Part shown: one piece after another, positions 43,839 through 55,552 of the stretch
Numbering within the stretch: the stretch's first letter is position 1
Layout of the letters: the number at the start of each line of letters is the position of its first letter
Assembly (NCBI RefSeq): GCF_901000735.1
Contig: NC_081551.1
Location: 9,256,101 to 9,320,100, forward strand
Direction: 5' to 3'
Source: Corylus avellana
Taxonomy: Eukaryota; Streptophyta; Magnoliopsida; Fagales; Betulaceae
Length of the DNA stretch: 64,000 bases
Position numbers and translations under genes: made by a program
Notes under the pieces: model-generated
Told to the model about the DNA's origin: nothing
The model's input: only the letters and a program-made list of their open reading frames with translations
Database searches by the model: none

Positions 43839-44672
43839 TCTTCCCCTTTTTATTTTTGTTATGTAGTTAGTAATTTAATTAGGGCTAAATTGTAGCCCTA
43901 ATCATGTCTCTTTAGGGTTGCAATATTTGCGGCTTTGCTACAATTATCTTTTGGGTGTTTAATTTGATTACATCCTGTTTACTTTAATTCTTCATGAATG
44001 TGTTTGATCATATGCATGTGCTTGGATTTTTGTTGTTTAAGTCAATTTGGATGACCAAGACCTGGGCTTAATAAAGTGACAAAAGAACCCCATCTCAGGT
44101 TCTTGAGCTAATCAACATGGGGAACCAAGGGTAGATACTATGCCCTAGGCCTTGTGTGGTTGTAGATTTCCATAGATTTATGTTTCCTTAAAGAACAACT
44201 TAGTAGATACCATGCTAAATCCTTTGGGGAAGAAAAGAACTCGAGTAAATAGCATGCCTAGTTCGTTGTTTTGGGATATCAATAGCTTAAGGAGTAAATG
44301 CCATGCCTAGTTCGTTGTTTAGGGAAATCAATAGCTTAAGGAGTAGATACCATGCCCTTAAGTTGACAAACATTGGATATCTAGAGATAGTTAGAATATT
44401 AGCATATTGTTAATCTTATTTGAGTATGGTTAGTGGTGGATTTCAAAACCCTAATCCTTTTTAGTTTTAGTGTTTCTTTTATTTTAATTCAATTTGTGAC
44501 AATTGTTTTAACCCCGTTAATTAAATAGGAAATTGCTTCGAAGCACAATTTACCAATCCTTGTGGGAATGATCTTGTATTTGCCTGCTATACTATCGTTT
44601 TGATCTTATGCACTTGCGAGTAAAACATAGTGAATATTTGCCTATTAATTTTCGCGTGTATTTGGCGCAACA
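43839..44672 (+). repeat. element E 3' LTR, second part
   Basis: Starts with TCTTC (43839-43843, right target copy of F) and resumes at CCCCTTTTTATTTTTGTTAT, colinear with the 5' LTR from about 23905 to its end. The repeated motif is present five times here instead of four, because a 49-base unit containing one motif is duplicated (starts at 44243 and 44292, with the next copy at 44341). Confidence 0.85.
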
Positions 44673-44677
44673 AGCTC

Positions 44678-45317
44678 CACCGTTGATTTCCTACTCAACG
44701 CGTCTGCTCCCACGTTAGCCTTGCAAGGATGATAATTGATCTTGTAATCATAATCCTTGATTAGCTCCAGCCACTTCCTCTGCCTCATGTTGAGCTCCTT
44801 TTGAATAAAGAAGTACTTCAAGCTTTTATGGTCCGTGTAGATTTCGCACCTCTCGCTCAAGAGGTAATGCCTCCAGATCTTCAAAGCAAACATGACCACT
44901 GCCAGCTCCAGGCCATGCGTAGGGTAATTCTGCTCGTAAGTCTTTAGTTGGCGTGAAGGATAGGTAATAACATTGCCATTTTGCATTGGAACGCAGCCTA
45001 ATCCCTTCTTAGCGGCGTCACTATACACTACAAAATTATCAGATCCCGTAGGTAAAGCCAACATAGGAGCAGTTATCAAGCGCTTCTCTAGCTCTTGAAA
45101 ACTCTTCTCGTACTCGTCCGTCCAAACATAGCGAGCGTTCTTCTTAGTTAGCGTAGTAAGTGATCCTGACAGCTTCAAGAATCCCTCAATGAAGCGTTGG
45201 TAGTAACTAGCGAGTCCTATGAAACTCTGAATCTCAAATACTATGGTTCATCTCATCCATTCCATTATCGCCTTAACCTTTTCTGGGTCAACCGCTACAC
45301 CTTTACCTGAAATCACT
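44678..45317 (-). pseudogene. chromovirus H reverse transcriptase end and RNase H
   Basis: Minus strand. 45317-45180 reads VISGKGVAVDPEKVKAIMEW, then a TGA, then [15 protein letters not shown], the RT connection. RNase H is at 45178-44678 with all acidic positions visible: [40 protein letters not shown] and GADALSRKS. RNase H removes the RNA strand during reverse transcription. It is cut at 45318 by a TRIM and at 44677 by element E. The RT palm should lie beyond gap 1 and is not seen. Confidence 0.88.
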
Positions 45318-45654
45318 TGTAACGACCCAGGGAAAAGCGCTAGCCACATCTGCGCTATTACCCCAAAAGGACTAGTCAATTTGGAGCTTCCCTAGAATTT
45401 ATTATAAAGCCCAGTTTCACCTAGTAACTAGGCAATGTGGGACTTAGCACTCATGACTATCTCTATAAACCACCCACTCTATGTGGGCTTCTTCTCATCT
45501 TCCCAATATGGGACCGGGGTGTTACAAACTCCCCCTCTTAAACTCCTGACGTCCTCGTCAGGTCCACGTCATGTAATGCTCCAGTACCACATGACCTGGT
45601 GTTACTAGGTGGCTCTGATACCACTTGTAACAACCCAGGGAAAAGCGCTAGCCA
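45318..45654 (-). mobile_element. TRIM element (LTR 209 bp, interior 99 bp), cut by gap 1
   Basis: Left LTR 45318-45526 (TGTAACGACCC...GGGTGTTACA). A second LTR starts with the same bases at 45626 and runs into the gap at 45655. The 99-base interior holds a minus-strand primer-binding site TGGTATCAGAGCC (45611-45623, tRNA-iMet) and a minus-strand polypurine tract TTAAGAGGGGGAGTT (45527-45541), with no coding capacity. Expected full length is about 520 bp, in the TRIM class. It lies in the chromovirus RT, with TCACT (45313-45317) as the left target copy. No 5S rRNA-like segment was seen, so it is not Cassandra. Confidence 0.8.
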
Positions 45655-45754
45655 NNNNNNNNNNNNNNNNNNNNNNNNNNNNNNNNNNNNNNNNNNNNNN
45701 NNNNNNNNNNNNNNNNNNNNNNNNNNNNNNNNNNNNNNNNNNNNNNNNNNNNNN
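45655..45754. other. scaffold gap 1 (100 N)
   Basis: Exactly 100 N. Left side is TRIM/chromovirus sequence; right side starts in the leader of the F-like copy J. The sequence that joins them is unknown. Confidence 0.99.
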
Positions 45755-45973
45755 TCAATTTTGTTTTTATCAAAAATCAAAAATATTTTTCATTTTTTTT
45801 CTTAATTTTCCTGTTTTCTGTTTTGTTTCAATTTTGCAGGTATCATTATGTTACTGCGATCGAGCGGCGGCCGAGTGCGATCGAGCACACTAACCTACGA
45901 ACGCCCGCAGTTCCAGGGAGCATCTGGACAAGAAGCACTGAAGCTGCTTTGACCTGCAGAGGCAATTCAATTT

Positions 45974-47681
45974 ATGTAGGGTTGTCGATCTCAAGGTTCA
46001 AAAATCATTCCACTCGATCCTGAAATTGAGCGGACAATTTGACAAAGGCCTAGAGACAAAGAAGAAGAGGAAGAAGTTGAGCAAACAATGGAAGATTTGC
46101 AAGAGAACCCACCAATAGTGCCAAGACCATTAGAGGCGAATCCACCACCAGTGCGAAGACTGATGAAACAGGGTTTCATCCCAACGAACCTCAATTAGCC
46201 ATCTTGCATAGCATATCAACCAAAGGTGGAAGGCAATTATTATATTTATCCTCAGATACTTAATGCATTGACTCACTTCAGGGGCATAGCTACTGAGGAT
46301 CCTAACTTGCATCTTAAGGAGTTCTTTGATCTATGCAAGCTTCAGCACATACAAGGCCTTACTCCAGAGAGACTCAGGTTAGTCCTTTTTCCTTTCTCTG
46401 TGAAAGATAATACTAAACTGTGGTATAATTCTTTGCCTGCAGATTCCATCCATACTTGGGAGGAATTAGCCACCAAGTTTCTGAAGATGGTTTTCCCAGC
46501 TCAAAAGACAAGACAGCTTAAAAAGGAACTCCAAATGTTCCAACAAAGCGATGGAGATCTTTTCTTCGAGGCATGGGAGCACTTCAATGCATTACTTCTG
46601 AAATGCCCACATCACAACATCCCTCAAGATGATCAGGTACAAATTTTTTATGAAGGGTTAGATGATACTAATAAAGGGATGGTTGATTCAGCTTGTGGAG
46701 GAGCACTTATGGAAAAGAGTAGTGAGGAAGCCATGGAGCTCTTCGAAACACTAAGTAAGCACTCCCAACAATTCTATTCCAGAGGAAGGCGAGGAGTAAA
46801 AAGTAAAAGCATGTATGAAGTGAACCTCAATGGTGGATCTCCAAATCAGATGGCTGCTGTGGAAAGAAAACTGAATATGATTGTCAAAGCCATGACTGCT
46901 TAGAACATCTCACCTATTCAACAGGACACACCAATTCAGGTATGTGCCATATGTTCTCAATTTGATCACACTACTGAGATGTGTCCTTTATCTCTATTTG
47001 TAGATCAAGAAGAGGCGAATTATGTGGGACAAAACAATTACCCCCTCGAGAACAATCCATACTCCAACACCTACAATCCAGGGTGGCGCAACCACCCCAA
47101 TTTCTCATGGAGTAACAATCAGAATGCTCTCAACCCTCAAGGACAGCAGAGGAGTCCCCAACAAGCAGTCTTACCAGTTCAAGAGCCAAAGAAGAATGAC
47201 CTGGGGAGTATTGTACATCAAATTGTGATTGTCCAACAACAAACCAATGCAAGCATGACCAATCCATTCAAAGGACCAAGCAAGCTATCCAAAGATTGGA
47301 AGTAAAAATAGAGCAAATGGCAAAGGAGCTGAGTGAAGGAAAGCAGGGTGAATTTTCATCCCAAACAATACCCAAACCTGGGGGTCACCAGCAGCTAAAA
47401 GCAGTCACATTTCTCAGAAATAGCAAGGTCATAGGAATTGAAGAGACACTTCAAGCATCCCCAGATGAAGCCTCAACATCCAAGGTAAGTAAAATGGAGA
47501 AGGTGAATGCACCAACCTTCCTTCAAAGGTTAGTAAAGCCAAAGAAAGAAAAACAACTCATTGATATTTTTGAAACCTTAAGGAGAGTGGAGATTAATAT
47601 TCCTTTATTAGATGCAATCAAACAAATTCCCTCATATGCTAAATTTTTAAAGGATTGTTGCACTAACGAAAGGAAGTTTTA
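45974..47681 (+). pseudogene. element J gag
   Basis: ATG at 45974 followed by TAG, as in F. Stops at about 46040 and 46197 precede a 225-codon open capsid frame 46226-46903 (GIATEDPNLHLKEFFDLCKL; LQHIQGLTPERLRLVLFPFS). This frame is intact where F has its one-base loss. A TAG at 46901 follows, then the zinc knuckle CAICSQFDHTTEMC (about 46945-46986), TYNPGWRNHPNFSW, a stop at 47303 and the pre-protease linker to 47681. Confidence 0.85.
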
Positions 47682-47699
47682 GGAGCATGAAACAGTGGC

Positions 47700-48450
47700 C
47701 CTAACAAAGAGGTAAGCGCAGTTTTGTTAAGAAAATTACCACCTAAGCTAATAGATCCGGGTAGTTTTACCATTCCTTGCAGGATAGGAGACCATCTGTT
47801 TAAGCATGCATTGCTGGATCTGGGAGCAGGGATTTATTTGCTGCCTTACACTGTATATGAAAAGCTGGGTTTGGCGGAGCTTCAACCAACCTCTATCACC
47901 TTGCAATTGGCAGACAGAAGCATCAAAAGACCAAGAGGTATACTTGAGGATGTTTTGGTAAAGGCAGGTACATTTATTTTACCTGCTGATTTTATTGTGT
48001 TGGATGTGGAAGAATCCCCTATGCCATCACCTTTACCAATTATCTTAGGAAGACCCTTTATGAGAACTGCTGATACTACAATAGGTGTGAAAAAGGGTAT
48101 TATGAGTATAAAGGTGAATGGTGAGACGATAGAGCTCAAAATATTCGATGCACTGAAATCACCTCATGATGATTTAGAGTGTTTTAATGTTTGTATGATC
48201 CAAGGTGTTAGTGAGCCAGTTTTGCAAGACCAACATAAAGATCCATTGGAAGCTACCCTCACCCATAGTTTCACAAGGCAGGACATTCAGTCAAAACTTG
48301 AAGATGTTAGTGATGACATCATTGAAACAGTGCACCTCCTTGAGGCCTCTACAAAAACATTTAAGTAAGTACACTCTTCCCTTTGAGATTCTTGAACGTA
48401 CTAATACTTCTATTGTCCCTTCTATTGTTCAAGCACCAAAATTGAAATTG
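47700..48450 (+). pseudogene. element J protease
   Basis: Open frame 47724-48368 with LLRKLPPKLIDPGSFTIP, LLDLGAGIYLLPYTVYEKLG (active site, about 47813-47870), LADRSIKRPRGILEDVLVK and IILGRPFMRTADTTIGVKKG. It lacks the frameshift and the TAA of F, so it represents the less damaged duplicate. The frame ends at TAA 48366, and an indel puts the following FEILERTNTSIVPSIVQAP segment in another frame. Confidence 0.83.
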
Positions 48451-48469
48451 AAGTAATTACCAGAACACC

Positions 48470-49679
48470 TGACATATGCCTACTTAGGAGAAAACAAGAC
48501 ACTACCAGTCATAATTGCTGCAAATCTGAGTTGTGGGGAAGAAGAAAAGTTGTTGAGAGTTCTTCGAGAGCATAAAATTACTTTGGGATGGACCATTGCT
48601 GACAGCAAGGGAATAAGTCCAGCCAGGTGCATGCATCAAATCTTCCTTGAAGACAAAGCAAAGCCAACCAGGGATAAACAGAGAAGACTTAACCTACACA
48701 TGAAGGAGGTAGTCAAGGCAGAGGAATTAAAACTATTGGATGTGGGCATTATCTGCCCCATCTCAGACAGTAAATGGGTCAGTCTACCTTCACATGTTCT
48801 TTTGGCACATTCACCTATAGAAGGATGCTATTTGGATTATGTAATGCACCAGACACATTCCAAAGATGCATGATGAGCATTTTTTCAGATATGGTAGAGA
48901 AATCCATTGACGTATTTATGGATGACTTTAGTGTTTTTTGGTCTAGTTTTGATGAATGCCACAACCATCTGAAGAGTGTTCTCAAGAGATGTGAAGAATG
49001 CAACCTAGCGCTCAATAGGGAAAAATGCCACTTCATGGTTCAACAAGGCATTGTATTGGGTAATACTATTTCAAGCAAGGGCATTGAGGTAGATAAGGCT
49101 AAGATTGACATCATCTCCAAACTTCCCCCACCTCTGACAGTGAAGGGGGTGAGGAGTTTTCTTGGACATGTCGGGTTCTATAGAAGGTTCATCAAGGATT
49201 TCTCCAAGATCTCTAGACCCTTCTGTGCATTGCTAGGGAAGGAGGCCAAGTTTGAATGGACTAAAGAATGCATGACTACTTTCAACACACTGAAAAAGCT
49301 GCTCACATCTGCACCAATAATGAGGGCACCTGATTGGAGTCTACCATTTGAGCTCATGTGTGATGCCAGTGGCTTTGCCTTGAGAACTGTCTTGGGTCAA
49401 AGAGTCAATAAGGTACCTCATGCCATTTATTATGCTTCTAGAACATTTAATGATACTCAGCTAAATTATTCTACCACTGAGAAAGAATTATTAGCTGTCA
49501 TATTTGCCTTGGAGAAGTTTAGATAATACCTAATTGGTTCTAAAGTTATTGTATTCACTAATCATGCAGCTTTGAGATATTTGTTTGCCAAGAAAGATGC
49601 AAAACCTAGATTGATCAAATGGGTATTATTACTGCAAGAGTTTGACCTCTAGATTAGAGACAAGAAGGGTAGTGAGAAT
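48470..49679 (+). pseudogene. element J reverse transcriptase and RNase H, same deletion as F
   Basis: N-terminal segment LGWTIADSKGISPARCMHQI and DVGIICPISDSKWV, then the deletion junction at about 48785 that removes the first catalytic Asp region. Palm [13 protein letters not shown] (F has FGSSF). RNase H has FTNHAAL in place of FTDHAAL and stops at 49524 and 49650, both shared with F. Open part: 48774-49526. Confidence 0.85.
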
Positions 49680-50800
49680 GTGGTGGTAGATCACCTATCC
49701 AGACTCCTCCATGAGGAAGAAGAAGATGAGCTTCCATTGAATGAAAATTTTCCAGATGAACAGCTATTAGCAATTGATGTCCAACTTCCATGGTTTGCAG
49801 ATATTGTGAATTATATAACTTCCAAAGTTTTTCCTCTAGGTATGTCTAGTCAAGAAAAGAAGAGGTTGATGTCTAAATCTAGACAATACTATTGGGATGA
49901 CCCCTATCTATTGAAATTATGCCCTGATCAAATCATTAGAAGGTGTGTCCCAGAAGAAGAACATTTGAGCATTCTGCAACATTGTCATCAATATGCTTGT
50001 GGAGGACACTTTGGGGCCAAGAGAACAACGCTTAAGGTATTACAATCTGGTTTCTATTGGCCTAATGTGTTTAAGGATGCCTTTTTGTCTTGCAGCTCTT
50101 GTGATAGATGTCAGAGGACAAGTAACATCTCATCTAGAAATCAGATGCCATTGCAAAATATTCAGGTGGTAGAGCTCTTCGATGTATGGGGTATTGATTT
50201 CATGGGTCCATTTCCTGATTCATTTGGTTATTTATATATCCTTGTGGGTCGAGGCTGTCCCCTCAAAGACTAATGATCACAAAGTGGTTGTGAAGTTTTT
50301 GCAAGATAACATCTTCACTAGGTTTGGGACACCATGGGCAATAATTAGTGATGGAAGTAGCCACTTCAACAATTATGCCTTTGCTTATGTGATAAAGAAG
50401 TACGGCATCACACATAAGGTTGTCACTCCATACCATCCCCAAACCAGTGGTCAAGTGGAGATCAGCAACGGAGAGATCAAAGGTATCCTTGAAAGGACAG
50501 TGAATCTCAGTAGGAAGGATTGGTCTATGCGCTTAAATGATGCACTATGGGCTTATAGGACTGCTTATAAGACACCTATCGGTATGTCTCCATATCGGTT
50601 GGTTTTTGGGAAAGCATGTCATCTACTAGTGGAATTGGAACACAAAGCATATTGGGCCACCAAGCAGTTTAACTTTGATATGAAACAAGCTGGTGACAAG
50701 AGGAAGCTACAGCTCAATGAACTGGAGGAATTACGGCGTGATGCATATGAGAATGCCAAGCTCTACAAGGAAAGAACCAAAACATACCATGACAAGCAAC
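49680..50800 (+). pseudogene. element J integrase, N-terminal and core part
   Basis: 197-codon open frame 49680-50273 with the zinc-binding segment (LQHCHQYACGGHFGAKRT, CSSCDRCQR) and [11 protein letters not shown] (first Asp). The 22-base loss at about 50250 shifts frame, exactly as in F. The second frame has [14 protein letters not shown] (second Asp) and [13 protein letters not shown] (Glu region), then [19 protein letters not shown]. Cut at 50800 by solo LTR G'; the C-terminal module is at 52108-52371. Confidence 0.85.
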
Positions 50801-52107
50801 TGTTAAGTGCTAAAATATTCATATTTTTAGCCCTTAACTTACATGTTTTAACCCTTTAGTTTTAGCTAATTCATGCCATTTTAGTTCCTTTATGTGTTTT
50901 CCATGTTTTTGTAGGCTTTTGGAAGAAAAGGAAGTAAATCTGGAAGATTTGGGCTCAAAGAGAGAAAATGGGAAAAGTTGGAACCCCTGACAGTGCGATC
51001 GATCGTAGGCTCCCTGCGATCAAGTGCACTACCAGAGAAGACAAAGCATGAAGCGGCCATGTGCGATCGAGCGCACAACAAAAGAGACTCGATCGTAGAT
51101 GTGCAATCAAGCGCACCGGTGCGCTGGAGAATTCTAGAAGCTGCGGACAGACTCCCTTTCCTTACATATTAGGGTTTTCCAAGTCCCACTTGTAATAGGA
51201 CTAAAACCCTACGAATTTTCTAGGTTTACTAGTGTAACAAGGACTTCTAAAGCCCTATAAATAAACCTCTAAACCTTGAGAATAAAAAAACAAAAAACTG
51301 GAAAAGACACAACTTTGGGAGAGGAATTGGAGGCTACCTTTCGGTTCTTTCTTTACCTTTTCCTTTTTCTTTTATTATGTGTAACTAATTTATTTAGTAG
51401 GGCTAGATTGAAGTCCTAGTTATGTTTAGTTAACATTCAATATTGGTACCCTTGTGATGATCATGTTGTGATATTTAATTTGATTAATGCCTGCTTTCAT
51501 GAATTCCTCATATGTGTGTGCCTGATCAACATGTGCATGTGGTATGGACTAGTTAGTTAAATCAATTTGGATGACCGAGTCCCGAGTGTAGCATAAGTAA
51601 CAAAAGAAATCCACACTGCATTTTTGGGTTAATCAACATGGGGAACCGGGAGTATACATCCATGCCCTAGGCCTCATGCGTTTGTCAATTTCCACAGAAA
51701 TTATGCTTTCTTAAAGAAAAACTTAGTATACACCCATGCTAAATCCTTTCAAAAATAAAAGAGTTAGAGTATACACCCATGCCTAACTCGTTGCCTAGGG
51801 AAATTACAAGCTTAAGGAGTATACACCCATGCCCTTAGGTTGACAAACATTAAATATTCATAACATGATCAAAGCATTGGCATATTAGCATATTAACTGA
51901 AACTAATTAATGGTGGATATCAAAGCCCTACCTTTTTATTATCATCAAATCAAAATCCAATCTTTGTTTTATTTTACTTTTGGAATTTAATTTTAGAGAA
52001 AATTGAGCAATCCTCGTGGGAATGATCTCGTACTTGCGCCTTATACTACTGTGTTGACCTTGTGCACTTGCGGGTAAAACATCCAATTATTTGCCTATTA
52101 ATTTAGG
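50801..52107 (+). mobile_element. solo LTR G' in element J integrase
   Basis: Same insertion point, same start (TGTTAAGTGCTAAAATATTC), same truncated right edge (ATTAATTTAGGATAGAAGGT) and near-identical sequence to G at 33493-34798. Four motif copies, TATAAATAA near 51260, CG-rich cluster 50990-51120. Confidence 0.87.
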
Positions 52108-52371
52108 ATAGAAGGTGTTGATCTATAATTCCAGATTGAAACTTTTCCCTGGCAAGCTTAAGTCAAGATGATCCGGTCCTTGTATTGTTACCCAAGTGTT
52201 CCCTCATGGAGCTTTGGAGGTTCACAGTCTAAAAAATAATCAGACATTCAAGGTTAATGGACACACAGTAAAGCCATATCTTGAAGTGAAATTGGTACCA
52301 GGAGATGAAGATCTGGCACTCCAACCTATCCCTTTTGTATCACCATCAGGAGCATCATTTTCAGGACCATA
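52108..52371 (+). pseudogene. element J integrase C-terminus
   Basis: [18 protein letters not shown], then a TGA where F has TGG (tgatcc versus tggtcc), then [18 protein letters not shown] and [18 protein letters not shown]. Ends at a TAA at about 52371. The 3' region that follows (52372-52807) contains two polypurine-like tracts (about 52560 and 52667) and an AT microsatellite (52750-52769). Confidence 0.8.
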
Positions 52372-52807
52372 ATGAGAGGGGATCCACCGTATGGCTGAAG
52401 ACGTTAAACTTAGCGCTCATGGCAGGCACCCCATAATTTATCATGCTATTTTTTTTTTTTTTTTTTGTGTTTCACTTAATCTTTTTATTTATTTTTAGTT
52501 TTGTTTCCTTTTACTTGTTTTTGTGTTTTCTTATTTTACAAGGACAAGTGTGCTTTGATTCAAGTTTGGGGGTGTGCTATGAGCCATGCTCTTCCAGACA
52601 GTGTTGTCCATCTCCCGGGTAAATTCTTTCATTGTTTTAGACACATTAGGGACAATGTGTCATTTAAGTTTTGGGGTATAGGAACACATGTTGTCTACAC
52701 ACTCTTTGTCCCAGTTTTATGTTATTTGTTTTGTTTGTTTATTTGTGAAATATATATATATATATATATGCATGTTCATGGTTGCCTTAAAATTTTGAAC
52801 ACATGAT

Positions 52808-54069
52808 TGATGTGCAAAATATCTACCTAAATTAATAGGTAAATAATTGTACATTTACCTGCAAGTGCACAAGGTCAACATAATAGTATATGGCGCAAGT
52901 ATAGGATCATTCCCACGAGGATTGCTGAATTTATGTTTAAAAATAAATTCCTTAAGTAAAACAAAGATTGATTGTCTAAGTGATGATAGTAAAAGGTAGG
53001 GCTTTGATATTCACCACTAATTATATTTAGCTAATATAACAATATGCCAATGCTTTGATCATGTTATGCATATCTAATGTTTGTCAACATAAGAGCATGA
53101 CGTATACTCATAAGGCTATAGATTTCCCTAAGAAACGAGTTAGGCATGACGTATACTCTAACTCTTTTCTTTTCTAAGGGATTTAGCATGGTGTATACTA
53201 AGTTGTTCCTTAGGAAAGCATATGTTCTATGGAAATCGACAAACACATGAGGCCTAGGGCATGGCATATACTCCCGGTTCCCAATGTTGATTAACCCAAG
53301 AATAGCGGTGTGGATTCTTTTGTTACTTATGTTAAACCCAGTACTCGGCCATCCAAATTGATTTAACTAACTAGTCCATACCACATGCATATGTTGATCA
53401 GGCACACACATATGATGAATTCATGTAAGTATGCATTAATCAAGTTAAATAGCACAACAAGATCATCACAAGGGCGCCAATATTGAAATATTAACTAAAC
53501 ATAACTAGGGCTTCAATCTAGCCCTACTAATTAAATTAGCTACACATAAAATTGATGTTAAACATCTTCATAAATTAAAGAAAAGAAAAGAAAAGTATAA
53601 ACCCGAGACTTGAACTTCAAGAGCTCCTCTTCTTCTCCTTACAGAGCCTACCTATTCTAAAGGCTTAAGGGTCTATTTATAGGCTTTAGAAGTCCTTGAC
53701 AAAGTAGTAAACCTAGGGATTTCGTAGGGTTTCAAAACCTATTACAATTGGGAGTTGGAAAATCCTAATATGGAAAGAATGACAATCTGGCAGCCACTTG
53801 ATATGTCTCCTGCGCACGGGTGCGATCGATCGCAACTCGTGTGCGCTTGATCGCAAGTACCCTATAATTGATCGCAGTGTTAGAGAGCTCCCAATTTTCC
53901 ATCTTCTCTCTTTTGAGCCCAAATGATCTAGATTTACTTCATTTTCTTCCAAAAGCCTACAAAAGTAAGAAAAACACAAAAAGGAATTAAAATGACCTAA
54001 TTAACCAAAACCAAAGGATTAAAACATGTAAGTTAAGGGCTAAAAATATGAATATTTTAGCACTTATCA
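52808..54069 (-). repeat. element M 3' LTR
   Basis: 1262 bp, closely related to the K LTR (40295-41619). It has four motif copies (minus GTATACGTCATGC, GTATACGTCATGC, GTATACACCATGC, GTATATGCCATGC) at about 53096-53275 and the same stem as K. TATAAATAG (minus) near 53676. The CG-rich cluster 53815-53880 is shorter than in K; about 60 bases of it are missing. Confidence 0.85.
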
Positions 54070-55552
54070 CACCTCCAAACTTAGATATTGCTAGTCCCTT
54101 AGCAATACAAAACTAAAAACAAGATTGGAAAAACAGAAAACAAAAGATAAATCCATCTTTCATGGGATGTACGATTGTATTTAGCGTATGCAACAAGCCT
54201 TTTAAACCCCTAGGAATTCCCTAGTGGACGAGTGAAGTCTTGTGAGGGTTTTTCAGAAATGTTACCCTCAAACATCATGCACAGTTCATGTTATTTCAAA
54301 AATTAAAGCATCACTTTAAGATTATGATTTTCATTCATAAGCAAGCATAAAAAGATGAACTCCATCTTCATAATGAATTGGAATCTCAAAATTCAATTAC
54401 TTACAAAGGATATGCTAAATCATCACAAGTTCGAAATTTGTGTATAGTGAATTAGAACAAAATTATGAGACTTTCAAATCTTTCCAATATGTAATGTCTC
54501 CTTATCTCAGAATTCACTGAAATTCCTATTAAAATGACACAATGGCATATTTCTTTTTCTCTTTTTTTTTTTTTTTTTTTTGGTCAAGTTGTGCAATGTT
54601 GGTTCCCTTAAGCTTTCTAAATGACCCTTGTAGCGAGTGTTAAGTCAATGGCTCCCAAACCAAGTGGTTTTAGGGCATTAGGTGTAGAGACATCCCTAAG
54701 GACCTACTAACTTGAGTCAAAAAGGCTACAAAACCAACTAACCATGACATTGATCAAATCAACAATTTTTCACCTTTTGACGTGAACACTCAATGCTTTG
54801 AGGCAAGAGGACCAGTTAGTCAGTGAAAAGCCATCAATGATCATTTATTTCATACTTTTTCTCTTCTTCTTTTTTTTTTTTTTTTCTTTACTATATGTGC
54901 CATAATGTCATCTAATAAGTCATCCAATTTCATCCAAGAAGCAAAAACACACATATCAAACCTCATGTCATACCTCACAGATTATGCGCTAATGTGCTTG
55001 TGTGATCAGATCAAACATGTGATTTTTCAGCTATCCTCAACAAGTAATCAAACTAACAGATTGACTCAGATCATGCGTTCAAAATTTTAAGCTCATTGAT
55101 AAATTCAAGCCACAATTATTTCTAGATCAACTTAAAATTTTAGAGCAAACATGAACATGCATAAACTTTTTTTTTTTTTTTTTTTCAAATAAACAAACAA
55201 CACACAAATCAAATAACTTGAAATTGGGACAAAGTGTGTGAACAATCATGTGTGCCCATACCCCAAAACTTAAATGACACATTGTCCCTAATGTGTCAAA
55301 CTAAAGGAAATAATGTACCCGAGAGATGGTCGACATAGTCTTGGAAAGCATGGCTCATAGCACACGCCCAAACTTGAATTGAAGCACACTTATCTTTACA
55401 AAATAAGAAAACACAAACAATTAAAAAGGAACAACATTAAAACTGAAATAAAAATTGAAATGAAAACTCATTAAACAAAAGAAAAGGATAAACTATAGGG
55501 TGCCTCCCATGAGCGCTAAGTTTTACGTCTTCAGCCAGACGATGGTGCCAGC
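54070..55552 (-). other. element M 3' untranslated region
   Basis: Non-coding. In minus orientation it carries polypurine-like tracts at about 55366 and 55261, the hairpins AAACCA/TGGTTT (about 54657-54670, loop AG on the plus strand), ACGAG/CTTGT-like (about 54228-54245) and TTGCAT-type (about 54175-54195), and poly-T runs (54558-54580, 54870-54886, 55168-55185). Confidence 0.7.

Larger units (their letters stand above)
23342..44672 (+). mobile_element. element E: internally deleted Athila-type element, expanded by nested insertions
   Basis: Outer LTR ends TGATAAG (23342) and GCGCAACA (44672) are flanked by a perfect AGCTC duplication (23337-23341 and 44673-44677). Native parts are LTR 23342-24688, interior 24689-26581, and 3' LTR 26582-27145 plus 43844-44672. 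The 3' LTR is split by element F. Excluding F, E is about 4.6 kb. The chromovirus frame [11 protein letters not shown] continues into AALEIS when E is removed. Confidence 0.88.
45755..52807 (+). mobile_element. element J: second copy of the element F interior
   Basis: Starts in the leader (colinear with 28483 onward) and runs through gag, protease, deleted reverse transcriptase, RNase H, integrase, solo LTR G' (50801-52107), the integrase C-terminus and the 3' region to ATGAT at 52803-52807, where element M begins. It is near-identical to F by eye, including shared stops, the 262-base RT loss, the 22-base integrase loss and the damaged edge of the solo LTR. Neither LTR of J is seen: the 5' one would lie in or beyond gap 1. 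Confidence 0.85.

Noticed and set aside
45318..45526. Cassandra TRIM or 5S rRNA gene
   Set aside because: The LTR lacks the 5S rRNA promoter boxes that define Cassandra.
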